A stretch of 64,000 nt of DNA from Aphelocoma coerulescens (lineage: Eukaryota > Chordata > Aves > Passeriformes > Corvidae), in the NCBI RefSeq assembly GCF_041296385.1, contig NC_091023.1, positions 23,623,924 through 23,687,923 on the forward strand, in the 5' to 3' direction. The position numbers and the translations under genes are program-made. This document shows, in pieces, positions 30,301 through 42,724 of this stretch; positions within the stretch are counted from its first letter, which is position 1, and every line of letters starts with the position of its first letter. A model generated the notes under the pieces. That model was given only the letters and a program-made list of their open reading frames with translations. It was not told the DNA's origin and made no database searches.

Positions 30301-32559
30301 TGAAATTACAAAGAGCACTTCTCTGCTAGGCTTTTTATTAACTTTCTCTGTTTCTGAATTTTGAGTTCTTTTACTCAGAGTTTGGATTATCATGCAGGAG
30401 ATGCCAGGCTCTTCTTCTTTACTGATGTTTATTATTTTCTTATCTATAATACAGCTGCATGAGATGTGCCTCTTAGCTGGCAAGGAGGAAAATGGCCCCA
30501 AGTTCTAACTTTCAAGGCCATTTAAAGTCTAAATTAACCAATTATGAAGTACCAAGTAATATGTTTTTACTTATAATCCAATAACTATCTATTCATGGTC
30601 TGCAGTGCGGGCTTTTGACAGAGCACTCAGATTTGTGAAGAAGAAGGAGAAATGAAGAAGGAACAAATCCACACCCCAAATCCTCCATATCGTTACACTT
30701 ATATATAATTATATCCCAGAAATCTAAATTCTCTAAACCCAGGGTTCCAACAGTTTTTTATGCCATTATTAGGAAAAATATTGAGGCATAATTTCCAAAT
30801 ATTATATTTGTAAACTTAGAATTTCCAAGAATGCAGACGTTGCCCTGGCTAAGGAGAAGACTTGCACTGCAGTTGTTCACTGGGAGACGAGGCATAAAAG
30901 AGGATAAATTGCTTTTGTGTCCTTGTCTATTTTCAAACTCTCAAAACAAATATCTTTGCCTTTTAGGATTGAAATTCAGGCAGGAAAACACCCAGGCTCA
31001 ACACCAGGTATTGGCAGTGCCCTGTGACAGGAGAGAAATGCCTCCAGTGCCAGAGGTGTGTGCTACCTCTCTCTGTGTTTTGTACTGTGTATTTATGGTA
31101 TTTACTGGGTTTATGGAATAGCTCCCAGGGATGGGAACAAACTTCTTCAGTTCATGTGTGCCTGCACAGGAATTATGGCTCCTAAGTAGCCAAAACTCCC
31201 TCTGAACTGCTGGATGGGTGATGTTTGCAGTGAAAAAAAGAGTGATGCTCATTATTACAGAGGGCTGGGTCTAAACTTCACCTCATTCAAACTGTAGCAT
31301 TTAAATGCTTGTCTTGATTTCTTTTTTCCTTTATTTTTTGGACTCTTAAAGTGAAGCTTTATTTGGCACGGAGAGTATAAAGTCAGTGATGATCTACAGA
31401 CACCAAAACAGTGTTGCACTCTGTAAAATATTGTTGTAGACAGACTAAATTCTGTTTGCATTCTGCACATGAAACAGGATAAAGGCCTCTATTTTGGTGA
31501 AGATCAGTGTATTTTTCTTCCTACCAGGCTATTGAGCACTCTCACTTTTCAGCTGGGATCACTTGACTGACTCACCTTTTTTTCTCCCTAAAAGCAAATG
31601 TTGAAATTAAAGATAAGAGTTTTGTTACTGATTATTTCTACTTCCTATTTCTATCTGGCAAAGTCTCATTAAATTCCCACTGGTGAAAAGGCAGCCATCT
31701 GTTTTCCCTGATTGTAACTGTGCCATGTCCACCTGTATCCTATGTAATCCTGCTATTGTGACTCCTCGGGAGTTATAAATTTTGCTGTCTGGTTCAGTTT
31801 GTCTCTTTCCAATCAATAGATAAACAGGAGTGGAAAGAATTTTATCACTGAAATGCTTCACTGGAGATTCCTTGGCTTTCACAGAATTCTAAGTGCTGAC
31901 ATCCTCCTGGGCATGGATCACTGGGAGAGCATCCACACCTCCTCAGGTGGGAAGATTTCTGTACCAGTGACGTAGATCTGAGTATTTCGAGGTCAGGGTG
32001 TCATTGTACTTTGTTGGTAATAGATGTTATGAGACATTTATATGGTTTTTGTATCTGTTTGAGTCCCTGCAGCCATGATCTGATAAGAACCTGCTGGGGG
32101 CCTGTTCAATGCTGGGTTTGCAGCAGTTCCTGCTTTACCTTTGATTTGTCAGCAGACAGCACTTTTATGGCAGCTCTGTTCAAAATTCAGCTCGACCTAT
32201 TAGAAATAACAATCGTGTTTAAGCCAGTACAGATAAAACACGGGCGTGCAGTAGTAAGCTGTGACTGGATTAATTTGTTTGTGACTGGTTTATTTGTGCA
32301 TCTTTTATGAGGGTAATTACAGCCTTCCACCTGAATAATGGGAAGCACTTGTCTGTTCAGGCTGGAGGAGGGGAAGGGGGGTTGGCATCAGTGTCGCACC
32401 CCGGGTGCTGCATTTTGCTGCCACAGGCTGCACTTCCAGAGGGCAGGATGCTCATTGCCCCACGGATCAGTGGGAATCTGTCCCTGCTGTCACACGGAGC
32501 TGGATCCATCCTGTGCTGGTTGGGGCCGAGGGTGAGACTGGCCAGGTGTGAGCAAACCA
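27319..32559. other. Intergenic region, no gene seen
   Basis: Over 5 kb with no recognised exon, RNA gene or mobile element. Stop codons break all frames at short intervals. At 29815-29845 'agttggagttggaaagaac' weakly recalls a CR1 tail but is too short to call. Confidence 0.55.
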
Positions 32560-33187
32560 CAGAATCCCAGGGTGGGTTGGGTTGGGTTGGGTTGGGTTGG
32601 GTTGGGTTGGGTTGGGTTGGGTTGGGTTGGGTTGGGTTGGGAGGGGCCTTAAAGCCCATCCAGTGCCACCCCTGCCATGGGCAGGAACACCTCCCACTGT
32701 CCCAGGCTGCTCCCAGCCCCAATGTCCAGCCTGGCCTTGGGCACTGCCAGGGATCCAGGGGCAGCCACAGCTGCTCTGGGCACCCTGTGCCAGGGCCTGC
32801 CCACCCTCACAGGGAGCAATTTCTTCATTATGTTTAGCCTGAATCTAACTTCCTTTAGCTTAAAAACCAATGCCCTGTCCTGCTGCCATGAGCCCTGATG
32901 AAAGGTCCTTCTCCAGCTCTCCTGGAGCCCCTTTAGGCACTGGAAGGGGCTCTGAGCTCTCTCTGGAGCCTTCTCTTCTCCAGGTGAGCACCCCCAGCTC
33001 TCCCAGCCTGGCTCCCAGCAGAGGGGCTCCATCCCTCTGACCCCCCTGCTGCCTCCTCTGGCCTCTCTCCAGCAGCTCCAGGTCCTCCCTGTGCTGGCCC
33101 CAGGGCTGGGGCAGCTCTGCAGGTGGGCTCTCACCTGAGCACAGGGGCACAGGGGCAGAATCCCCCCTCTCCTGCTGCCCACGCTGA
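32560..33187 (-). mobile_element. CR1 LINE, 5'-truncated antisense copy with expanded pentamer
   Basis: From 'cacagaatcccagggtgg' through the (GGTTG)n expansion, 'catccagtgccacccctgcc', 'gggcagccacagctgctctg' and 'cctggagcccctttaggcac' to 'cctgctgcccacgctgagga'. It is about 630 bp, the longest CR1 here, partly because of the expansion. Open frames on both strands are repeat shadows. Confidence 0.95.
32574..32641. repeat. (GGTTG)n pentanucleotide microsatellite
   Basis: A pure pentamer array of 68 nt, about 13-14 units of GGGTT/GGTTG. It grew from the gggttgg box of the host CR1 tail, which other copies carry once or twice. It is not the telomeric hexamer. Confidence 0.97.
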
Positions 33188-35255
33188 GGACCAGCCCAGG
33201 CTCGGGGGGTTTGGGCTGCCAGGCCAGGTCATGCCCAGGTTTTCATCCCCCAGCACCCCCAATCCTCCTCCTTAGGGCCACTCCCAATCCCTCCACTCCC
33301 CAGCATTGATCCTGGATCATTTGGAGTATCAAGGACAAATGCACATTGATATTGAGCTTGTGCACTATGGACACAGATATTTTTTCCCAATATGAGGATT
33401 TTTTCCCCAGAGGTGTGTGGGATGTGTGTGATTTCCAGCTCAGGGACTGAAAGGAACAGCCTATCACTGTGCAGCCATCAAAATTTTAGTGTAGCACATT
33501 GTGCATGAAAGTACAATGTACACACACAGAATTAAAAACATTTCAAGTGTAGTGCTCTGTGTCATCTTTCCTCCTCACTGATTTCCCTTTGAATGGGGGT
33601 GTTTTAGGTACCTCTGTAACCTCCTGGCTCAGCTGGGGTGTCTCCTCAGCATCTCCTTGTAGCACAGACAGCAGCTGAAGCATTCCAGCCTTTCATTCAG
33701 ATCCTTTGTGATCCTAAAGATTGCTAGTTCAATTTTTCCTAACAGAGTTGGCAATGACACAGGCACTGAGAGGAGCCACAGCCAAAGCTGCAGTCCTGAC
33801 TTTAAGGAGGAAGGACTGAAGCCCTCGGAATTGTCCCTTATTCCTGGCCCAACAGGGCAGTGGGAAATGGCACCCACAGTGGGAGCTGCTGCTGATGTAC
33901 AGGATAGCAAAGCCTTTGAGACCCATTTCCAACTTCCCACTTAGAAAACTTTTAGCAATATTTTAATAATCTTATCTTTAGAAAAAACACATTTCTCCCT
34001 TTTTTTTTTTTTTCTCAGTGACCAGCATTAGACCTGTGTGGGTCTACAAGTTCTGTTTGCCTTAAAAAGGGGAACTCTCATAGAGCACATGTATATGCTA
34101 AGAATTTATTTATTTTTTCTGTAGTTTTGGCTCAAGACTGGCTGACTCATTTAAACTTCATGTTGTTCAGTCCTAGGAGCTGCAGTGGTAAAGCTGTTTG
34201 GAATAGCAGCCTGGAAAATGCCAACCTTAAGCTGTGCTTCAATCCACCAAAGCCTCTGCAATCCAAACCAGGTGAGAAAGCAACACACCCTAGAGATTTT
34301 GTTGAGAACCCGAGGTGACTGCTGTGTTTTCCTGTGCATATCATATCCTGGCTGCCACTAAATTACTGATAATTGAGTGCAGAGTGTGGGGGGGATTATT
34401 TATGACTTTGCCCTGCCAGAGTGACAAAAAGCAGCCTTGAGGTGCTGCTTGCTCTGCTCAGCTCAACACTTTCAATATTTCCTCAAGGCTATTGCTCCTG
34501 TCTGCTGTCACAGACCTACATCAGCATTTCCATACCATTACCTTCAGCGAGGAGCATTCCCTTAATTCCTGCCTTGTTTAGTTCTAGACTATAAATAAAA
34601 CTAACGGCTCAGGAAAGCGAGTCTTGCAGAGCCCTGCCCTGGAGGCTACTCAAAACCTGAAAATTTCATTGGTTTGACAGTCTTTACAGATGAACATCTA
34701 ATCTATAATAACCATAATGCCAGTTGGAAATCCATAATTATGGCCCACTCTGAGCTGTGGCACAGCAGATGAGGAATAATGTCGAGCACTCCACTGGAGG
34801 AAATGCACCACGAGTGTTTGTCAGGCCATTTTCTCTGTATGATTCTTATTCTGGCTCTCTCTCCCCAACTCCCCAGCCAGTATGATGAGAAAATAAATAC
34901 AGATATTTATGCCCATTTCTGGGAATGCAGTTGTCTCAGCACATACAGCACCCAGGAGGGCTGTATGAAATAAATTTGTGATCTACGGTGTGGATATGCC
35001 AGGCAGGATGCATGTCTGTTTGACTGCTGCTAAGGAGCTAAATATTTCAGATGAGGAAGTTTTATGGTGCTGTGAATGTCACTGATATGTCAAAGGAACA
35101 ATAAGCTTATGGAGCTTTTAGGGGTTTATTCTTCACTCTGCTGCTGGGAGCTGGTGCACAGGGATTGCTGGTGCTGCGGGTCCTGCAGGCCCACAGAACC
35201 TCTCCAGAAGTCATGAACACAAAATTTGGGTGACAGAAATTTGTAGAATCCTAGA
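33188..35255. other. Intergenic region, no gene seen
   Basis: The first 100 bp is C-rich and may be further CR1-derived sequence. A T-run lies at 34000-34013. Nothing else is recognised. Confidence 0.5.
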
Positions 35256-35269
35256 ATATCAAAATTAAA

Positions 35270-35808
35270 ACCAGTGTGGGCAGCAGGAGAGGGGGAATGT
35301 GCCCTTGTGCTCAGATGAGACCCCACCTGCAGAGCTGCCCCAGCCCTGGGGCCCAGCACAGGGAGGACCTGGAGCTGCTGGAGAGAGGCCAGAGGAGGGA
35401 CCAGGAGGATCAGAGGGATGGAGCAGCTCTGCTGGGAGAGCTGGGGGTGTTCACCTGGGGAAGAGAAGGCTCTGGGGTGTCCTAATTGTGGCCTTCCAGT
35501 GCCTGAAGGAAAGATGGAAAAGGACAATTTACAAGGACTTGGAGTGACAGGAAAAGGGGGAATGGCTTTGCATTGACAAAATAGGTTTATATGGGATATT
35601 GGAAAGGAATTGTTCCCTGGGAGGGTGGGCAGGTCCTGGCACAGGGTGCCCAGAGCAGCTGTGGCTGCCCCTGGATCCCTGGCAGTGCCCAAGGCCAGGC
35701 TGGATGGGACTTGGAGCAGCCTGGGACAGTGGAAGGTGTCCCTGCCATGGCAGGGGTGGCACTGGATGGGCTTTAAATTCCCAACCCAAACCCATTCCTG
35801 GTTCTGTG
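35270..35808 (+). mobile_element. CR1 LINE, 5'-truncated copy (about 540 bp)
   Basis: Sense copy starting at 'agtgtgggcagcagg', passing 'gagaccccacctgcagagct', 'gttcacctggggaagagaag' and 'tccctgggagggtgggcagg', and ending 'aacccattcctggttctgtg'. The central region has internal deletions compared with the 18.5-kb copy. Confidence 0.94.
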
Positions 35809-35832
35809 CAGATCCTCAGCTGGAATGCACCT

Positions 35833-35945
35833 ACAGGGATCATCAAAGTCCAGCTCCTGGCTGTGCAACCCCAAGCATCCCACTGTGTGCCTGAGCATGT
35901 TGTCCAAACACTCCTTGATTTCTCCATCTCTGGGGATGCCAAAGG
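35833..35945 (-). mobile_element. CR1 LINE 3' fragment, older subfamily
   Basis: Reads 'gggatcatcaaagtccagct', 'cctggctgtgcaaccccaag' and 'gtgcctgagcatgttgtcca', then 'aacactccttga'. This matches the reverse complement of a different, older CR1 subfamily. It lies about 25 bp after the end of a younger sense copy. The inner boundary is uncertain. Confidence 0.75.
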
Positions 35946-38900
35946 AGCAAGGCCACTTTACGGGAGCTGGGGCTGTACTCAGACAACAAACACTTTGCTG
36001 CTCGTGTGGGGACGACTCCTGGGATGTGCAAACGAGACAGGGCCGTGTTGTGCTCGCTGGAGAAGGGCCTGGACACCTCCCCTGGCCACCATCTGCTGCC
36101 TTGTTTGTGGGGTTTGATCATCTCTCAGTGAAGGGTTCTGCTGAACTCCAGGATTGATCTCTGGGACCAGCCTCTCCTCAGCAGCCTGAAGGACGGCAGG
36201 ATGAGCTCGTTAAAACAAAATCGTGTGAATGTGCAAATTCTCCTCAAAAGGGATTGGGATTCATGAGGCAGCTCGGTACAAAAGTGGGGAAATGAGCTGC
36301 GGCTTTTTGTGCTGCCTATTTACAAACACAAGCTCCTTGATAAAAGCTGGGAATATCTCTTGGAGATAAGTGGTGACTAAAACAGCCCCGTGCTTGTGCT
36401 CAGAGGACTTGTGGAAGGCACACAATGTCTGAAGATGATTTTAATGAGTGACACCAATTTCAGGGAGCTGTTAGGAGGCTTTTCTTTCTAGATGGTGAAA
36501 GGAGTATTTCACTGACAGGTGTTTTAAAGTATTTCCTGTACAATGAGTCAGCTCAATTTGTCTATAATGAATAAAATGAAATTTAGGGATCATTTAGGGG
36601 TTATTAATGGCCCTGATTTATTATTAATTATACAGCAAACTTTAATTGTCTCCTCTTAAAAAAACAGTTCAATTAGAGTCCTTGGAGTTTTTAATAGTGT
36701 GTTGGAATAGTTTTTCAAACAACAAAGCATTAAGTCTCGTTACAGACCCATTTCTCTTTTTATGGGAAATGATTTGACCATAACTGATCCTGACAGGGAA
36801 TTTAAATAGTTTAAACCCAGCCTGGCAACAAACATAGAATCCTAATGTGTGCAGCCTCCAGCCTGTGGAATTGTCCAAAATCACTGAGGTTGCAGAGGAT
36901 AGAGGTGACAACACAGTTTGGATTTGTGTGGGATCTTCAGCTGTTTTCTGTCTGGAGAAAGTGAAATATATTCTCTGTTGTTTTCCCTGGCCATTCTTTG
37001 AACCTGCACCATATGTAAAACAATTTGAAAACATGTAGATTTATTTACTGTGCTCAAAGAAATCTGTCCACTGGGCTGTTGATTTATAGTTTTTCCTCCT
37101 CTCCATCTACATTCAGTTTCACCAGGTACTTTCAGTCCCATAAAGAAAACTGTTTACAAAGTGAGATTTACTTTGGAGCACTGTATCCATGAATAGGAAA
37201 TAAAGGTACAGTTCTGAAAGAAGATTTTTTTTCTGCTGTAACTCTTTTTCTTTTTGCACTGTGCAGGTAAATGAATTCTTCCAGCAGCCCCTTGCAGGAT
37301 GTATTTCCTGTGGAGGGAATTGATTTGCAGGTTTGTCCCAGGCAGTGTTTAAGGAGTGACTGGAACAATGAGGTTGTGCACAGCAGAGGCTCTTTCAGTG
37401 CAGGATTGCTCAGCCCATTTGGTGTTTGAGGAGAAATCTGGAGCAAACTGTGTTCCCATGGAAGCTGTGCAATCCTGGGAGGGGGCTGAGGGCAGGGTGG
37501 GATGCTCAGGCTGGAGCTGGGTTCATGAATGGTCACTGACCAAGGGAGTCAGGAACTCCTGACAGATCAGGCAAGTGAAAGTATGGAAAATACAGGTAGA
37601 GTGCAAGGCAATCAGCCCACTTATTTTTGTTCCCTACAGGACAAGGGCAAATCAATCAGGTTTTACTTTTGGCTGTAATTTTTGGTGTTGTTTGGTTGGT
37701 TTGGCTTTAGCAAAGGGAAAAATGGAGCAAAGCTTCAAACTCCAGGTCTGAGCTATTGAGTGAAGTCCAGGGATCCCTTTGACTCCAAGGAGTGACCAGC
37801 AGGCAGCTCAACAAAAACCATTTCCCACTGCCACCCAAATAAGATTAGGAGGAGGAGTCTTTTCCTTATCAATCCTCCAGGCCCAGGATTACAAACAGCA
37901 AGCAATGGGCCTCGGGAAGCTTCCAAACTCTGCTCCTGGGTATTTTCTTTCCTGGAAATGTTCTTTTTTCAGTGCTGGGTCCCAGTGAGAAGGTCCCAGC
38001 CCCACTCTCTGTACAAGGCTTGTGGAAGGCTGGAATATCTTAGGAACAGCTTTTCCCTCTTGAGCAGTACTTGGGTAGAAAGATGAAATATAAATAAAAA
38101 GCAGCTGTGGTCTGGGAGTCATCCTGGCTTCTGAAAACAACACTTTAGAACCTCTCTGGTAGAAATAAACACTATGGCTCTGCAGATGTCTCAGGGGAGA
38201 GATGTGCTCTCTCCCTCTCTTTTTTTCTTCCAGGAAAAGGATGACAACTGATGTATTTATCTGTGGGAGAGTCCGCTGATTTTATTTGAAGACTACAAGA
38301 AATTATTCAAGCTTCAAGCAAACATTTCCTTCGTACTTTTTTTGGAAGAAAATCAGCAAATTTTCTTTTCTTTTTCAAGCAAGTCTTGCTTGTCTTTCAC
38401 AGGAAGGATGTTGCAAAAAAACAAGTACAAGAACAGAGGCTGATGAGGATGAAGACAAGAAGAAAAGCACCTTTTTTTTTTTTTTTTGAAGAGGAATCTC
38501 CTAATTTTGGAGATAAACAGTTATTTCATTTGTAACTTATACAAGGGAGGCTATGCAGGGGTATGCTTTGACACATCAAAATTAAATAAAAAGCCAAAAA
38601 AATAGGATGTTTCCGACCAAATTTTTTTGAGGATGATGGAAGATAAGATTTGATGTTAAAAGAAAACATTTAATTTGCTTCCAATTCGAGCCATTGGTCT
38701 GTTAACCTGACAGAAATTAGATTTTAAGTGAAGTCTTGTTTCCTCAAGTTTGCTTTCCCCATCCCCCAGTTAGGAACTGAACCGTCAGGTCATGGGCAAA
38801 GAGGAAATGGAATTTCCCTGCTCCATCATCTGAATCATGAAAATGAATTAAAATTGAAGGTGATTTTGCTATGTGGGGTTAATTCTGTATGGGATATTTG

Positions 38901-39769
38901 AAGACTGAGCAGCAGTAAAAAGAACATGGAAGGAAAAGCATTTTTCATACACCTTCAATCTAGAATCCAATTCCAAAGTGTTCTCCCTTGATTTCAAACT
39001 CTAAAGCTGTCAGAAATCACACCTGAATTGGGCCCAGCACTGTTGGGTTTATTATTCTGATATGAAAACAGGAAAAATGGCCAAGCAGGTGCATTTTTCC
39101 AAGGAACTGTCATTCTTTGCCTGTTCCCAGCCATGCCAGCCAGGAGCAGAGGTGCAATCCCCTTCTCCCACCTCCCAGCCCAGTTGGGGCCATGGCAGAG
39201 AGTTTCTTCTCAGAGTTTTAAAAGTGCCTAGAAGAGAAATAGATGAACTTGTTCCACTTTTGGTACATTTTTACAAGCACACGAGGAAGAAACTGGCTTT
39301 TGGGTGTTCTTGTAAATATTTTACTGGAAAGTGGCCTCGCGAGGGATTCTCTCTTTTGTTGGAGCCAGATTCCTCAGAAATAGTGCTTTTAGTAAAAATT
39401 GCTTTGGGATCCCATCAACTCGTCCTAGTTTCCAGCTCTGCAGCAGTGTGAGGTATTTCTTAGAGTATGTGCTTTTTTTGGGAGCCATTTATGGTAATGC
39501 AGGAACTTCTAGACCAGTTCCTAATTTTTACATAATTAAAATTTCATTAAAAAAAAAAGATGATTAGAAGCCTTATTATGTAAGTTGGATTTCTGGCTAA
39601 CTTGCTAAACAGCTTGTATTTGTACGAGTAGGTCGTGTCACATCTGATTTGCAGATAGCTCCTTACCTGATCTGCAGCCCTCCAAAAGAGTGAAGAAACT
39701 TTCTTTTGGATTTAAAGGGCTCTTGGTGGGACCTTAAATCCCTTCCTCGCCCTGTGGAAACAGAGGCTG
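35946..39769. other. Intergenic region, no gene seen
   Basis: No recognised gene. A T-run of 16 lies at 38472-38487. The rest looks unique. Confidence 0.55.
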
Positions 39770-39957
39770 GCTCTGATGTGGGAAGCAGCTTTTTGCCCAG
39801 AGAAATTGTGTATGCTCCATCCCTGGAAGTGTTCAAGGCCAGGCTGGACAGGGCTTGGAGCAACCTGGGATAGTGGGAGGTGTCCCTGCCCATGGCAGGA
39901 GGTGGAATGGGATGGGTTTTAAAGTCCTGTCCAACCCAAACCATCCCATGACTCTCC
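39770..39957 (+). mobile_element. CR1 LINE 3' fragment
   Basis: Sense tail: 'gctccatccctggaagtgtt', 'caaggccaggctggacaggg', 'gtgtccctgcccatggcagg' and 'ccaacccaaaccatcccatg'. The left boundary is approximate. Confidence 0.92.
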
Positions 39958-42690
39958 TTGGCTGGCAGGCAATAAACCTTTCATCCTACAATCTTTCCTC
40001 AAGGTCTGCTCCAAGCCATATTTCTATCTGTACATAACTCTATCAATATTTAAAATAAATATATAAACTGTGCATATATGAAAACTCTCCCCCCCAAATG
40101 CTCTGCAAATACAGATGGATCTCACAGTTTCAGGAAAACACTGAAGGTGACAGCAAGAGAAACATCCAAGTGCAGACAAGGGCAGGCCCACGGAGGTAAC
40201 TCCTGGATTCATTCCCATGGATCCTCCTCAGCCTGACCTTGAGGGAGGCACTGCCTTCCTTTTCCTGCCTTTGGGGAGTCCAGGAGGGATGTGACCCACA
40301 GGAAAACCAGGTTTATTTCAGCTGACAATTCAACAACTGCTTTCGCAGCCTCTTTGCCCCTGGTAGGGTCTCAGACTGAATCCTAGCTGAGCCTTGGTGT
40401 CATTGTTTCAAGGGACATCGAAATATCTGAGCAACAAATGATGTGTTCTTCTCAGGAGGGAATTGTTTGCACAAAACCAAGTAGTAATTAACACTATTCA
40501 TCAGATTCAAGAGGCTGGCCCAGTTTCCCAGCACTTACTGCACTACCCGTGTTCATCTCAGCTGGGAAGAATCCCACCAGAGCAAGCAGTGTGGGCTCTT
40601 TAACTGAGGTGGAAGCTGGTTTTAGGAAAGAAATGGAACATTTTATTTCCCCTAAAAGGTAGTAAGAAGGAAAAAAAAAGCCAAACAAAACATCTTTTTA
40701 CTCTATTTAGAGGTTCTGAACGCTTTTTGCCTGTAACTACATTATCTGCCTGGTAGAGCAATATTATAAAGATGAGATGAGAAAGGCTAACTTGCAGAAG
40801 CAAAATTCCATTTGGTTTTCCAGTAAACCTGGATTTGAAAGGTATGTTTAGGTCACTGAGTATTGGAGCCCTCAAGGAGACTGATGGCATGAACGAGCCT
40901 GACTTTGTTCCTCCCCCCGAGAAATGCTTTCAGGAAAAGACAGTGGAGCAGTGGTGGGAAAATCTGTGTCCTCCCAGGCTGCTGGAAAATAAAGAGACCT
41001 TCATTATATTCTCATTACTCCAGCTCGCAGCACAGAAAGACAAAAAAATATAAAGGTCACTAGCTTTTACCATCTGTGCTAAAACGAGATGAAGGTAATA
41101 GAGAACTCCAAGATTTATTGCTTAGCAGCTGATTTGAGGCTTCAAGGAAGTGGTAAGACTTAATCCTACCTCAACACTTGGTCACTTTGTAAAGGCATGC
41201 TCCAGAACCCCCTGAATCTGATGGAAACGTCAGAACTTCTGTCATCAGGCACTGGAGCAGACTTTACAGGTTAATGGAAAACATGAATCTGGAATGATGA
41301 CTCCTGAATGGGTTTGGCTGAAGGAAAAGGATTTTAATTTGTGAAATACATGGGAGTATGAGAGGGAAATTATATTTGGGGATTGCACCAGGTGATTTCT
41401 GTTTAATGAGATGAGAGACTTCCCTTGGTCCATTTGGAAAACACTTGCCAGGGTCTGTGCAGCTGCTTAATTGGATGCATTAAAGCAGCTGACTGGTGCA
41501 TTCATCAGCGTCCTCACATCCTCCAGGAGGCTTTCCGATGGCTTTGGAATTTGCTTGGCACTTCCTAGTCCTTAGAAAAGCTCCTCTCCAAACCTGACAG
41601 CTCCCAGCCTGCCCATGGTGGGAAGGATGAAGGATAACGGGCACATCCAGCCCTGCAGGATGGAGGACTGAGGTGATCACGGGCTGGAGATCCCAGGATC
41701 AGGAATTTGGAGGTGAGAATTTGGAGTTTTTCTGTGAGACTCATTCACTTTGGCTGAGATGGATTTCCAAGGGTGATAGCTCAGCTCCCACAAAGAAATG
41801 AGGCGAAAGAACCTGATTGTGTTGGACACTTAGCTGACTCAGCAAGGCCGAGTGTGCAACCTTTAAATTAAATACTTTGAAGCTGATTTAATCATCACAT
41901 GAGCTGTGAATTTTTTAATCAGGTGCCTGTTTCTATCTGGCCAAGGGATGTTATTTCTCTGTAAGGATTTCATTAGCAGCAACTCTCTCTCTGCTTTTCT
42001 GTGGAAGGCCAGGTGTAAGTACTGTGTGATTTTTATACAGACAATTCCAGCATTTCAGAGCTTGCCCACTAACTTAGTTTTAACTGTCCAAACCTCACCC
42101 TCATCAACAAAAGAAATATCGGTCTGGCACTTCCACATTACCATGAGTTGCTCAAAATGAGAGATAAACGAGGAATAAAGCCATTAAAATCACGTGGGCA
42201 GTGATTTAAAAGCCAAACTCGAGTGGAGTGAGGTGGGTGTGTGTGACTATCCCCATTACCAAAGTGAATCAGCCCAGCTGTTGGCAAATCTGTATTTCAG
42301 TTCTCAGTGGCCCTGGCTTCTCAGTGACCACCACGGAGAGGGGCCAGCTGGATTGCTCACACAAATCCCTGGCACATCAGGCCAGTTTTTATTTGAATGT
42401 CTTGTGGCCCCAGTCCTGCCTCCAGCACGCTGATTATGGAGGTTTTTCCTGCTCTGGCTGTGCTGCAGATGTGGGCACTGGGAGCTGATTTGCTGTTTGA
42501 GGCTCTGAACCATCGCTCATTAAAGCCACTCTGCTGCCTTTAGGATCAGGGTAGCAGTAAATCTGTATCGGATTCTTTTTCGCTGTTAACTTTAACAATT
42601 CCCAGTCAAAAGTTTTCTCATTTAAGGGTGTGTTTAAATGGCTTTCTGGTATCTGAAATTAAGTATTAAGCCCTGGTGATGTATTAATTA

Positions 42691-42693
<3 letters not shown>

Positions 42694-42723
<30 letters not shown>
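42694..42723. repeat. Poly-T run (30 nt)
   Basis: Thirty consecutive T on the + strand. There is no processed gene body on the upstream minus-strand side that would make it a retrocopy tail. Such runs are also prone to sequencing length error. Confidence 0.95.

Positions 42724-42724
<1 letters not shown>

Noticed and set aside
32574..32641. Interstitial telomere repeat
   Set aside because: The unit is GGTTG, not TTAGGG, and it sits inside a CR1 tail.
32649..33182. 177-codon minus-strand frame
   Set aside because: It is the sense strand of the CR1 copy at 32.6-33.2 kb. The stretch is a truncated LINE with no intact reverse transcriptase or endonuclease.
42694..42723. Poly-T as the tail of an antisense processed retrocopy
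   Set aside because: The sequence on the 3' side reads as no recognisable gene body on the minus strand, and no target-site duplication was found by eye.
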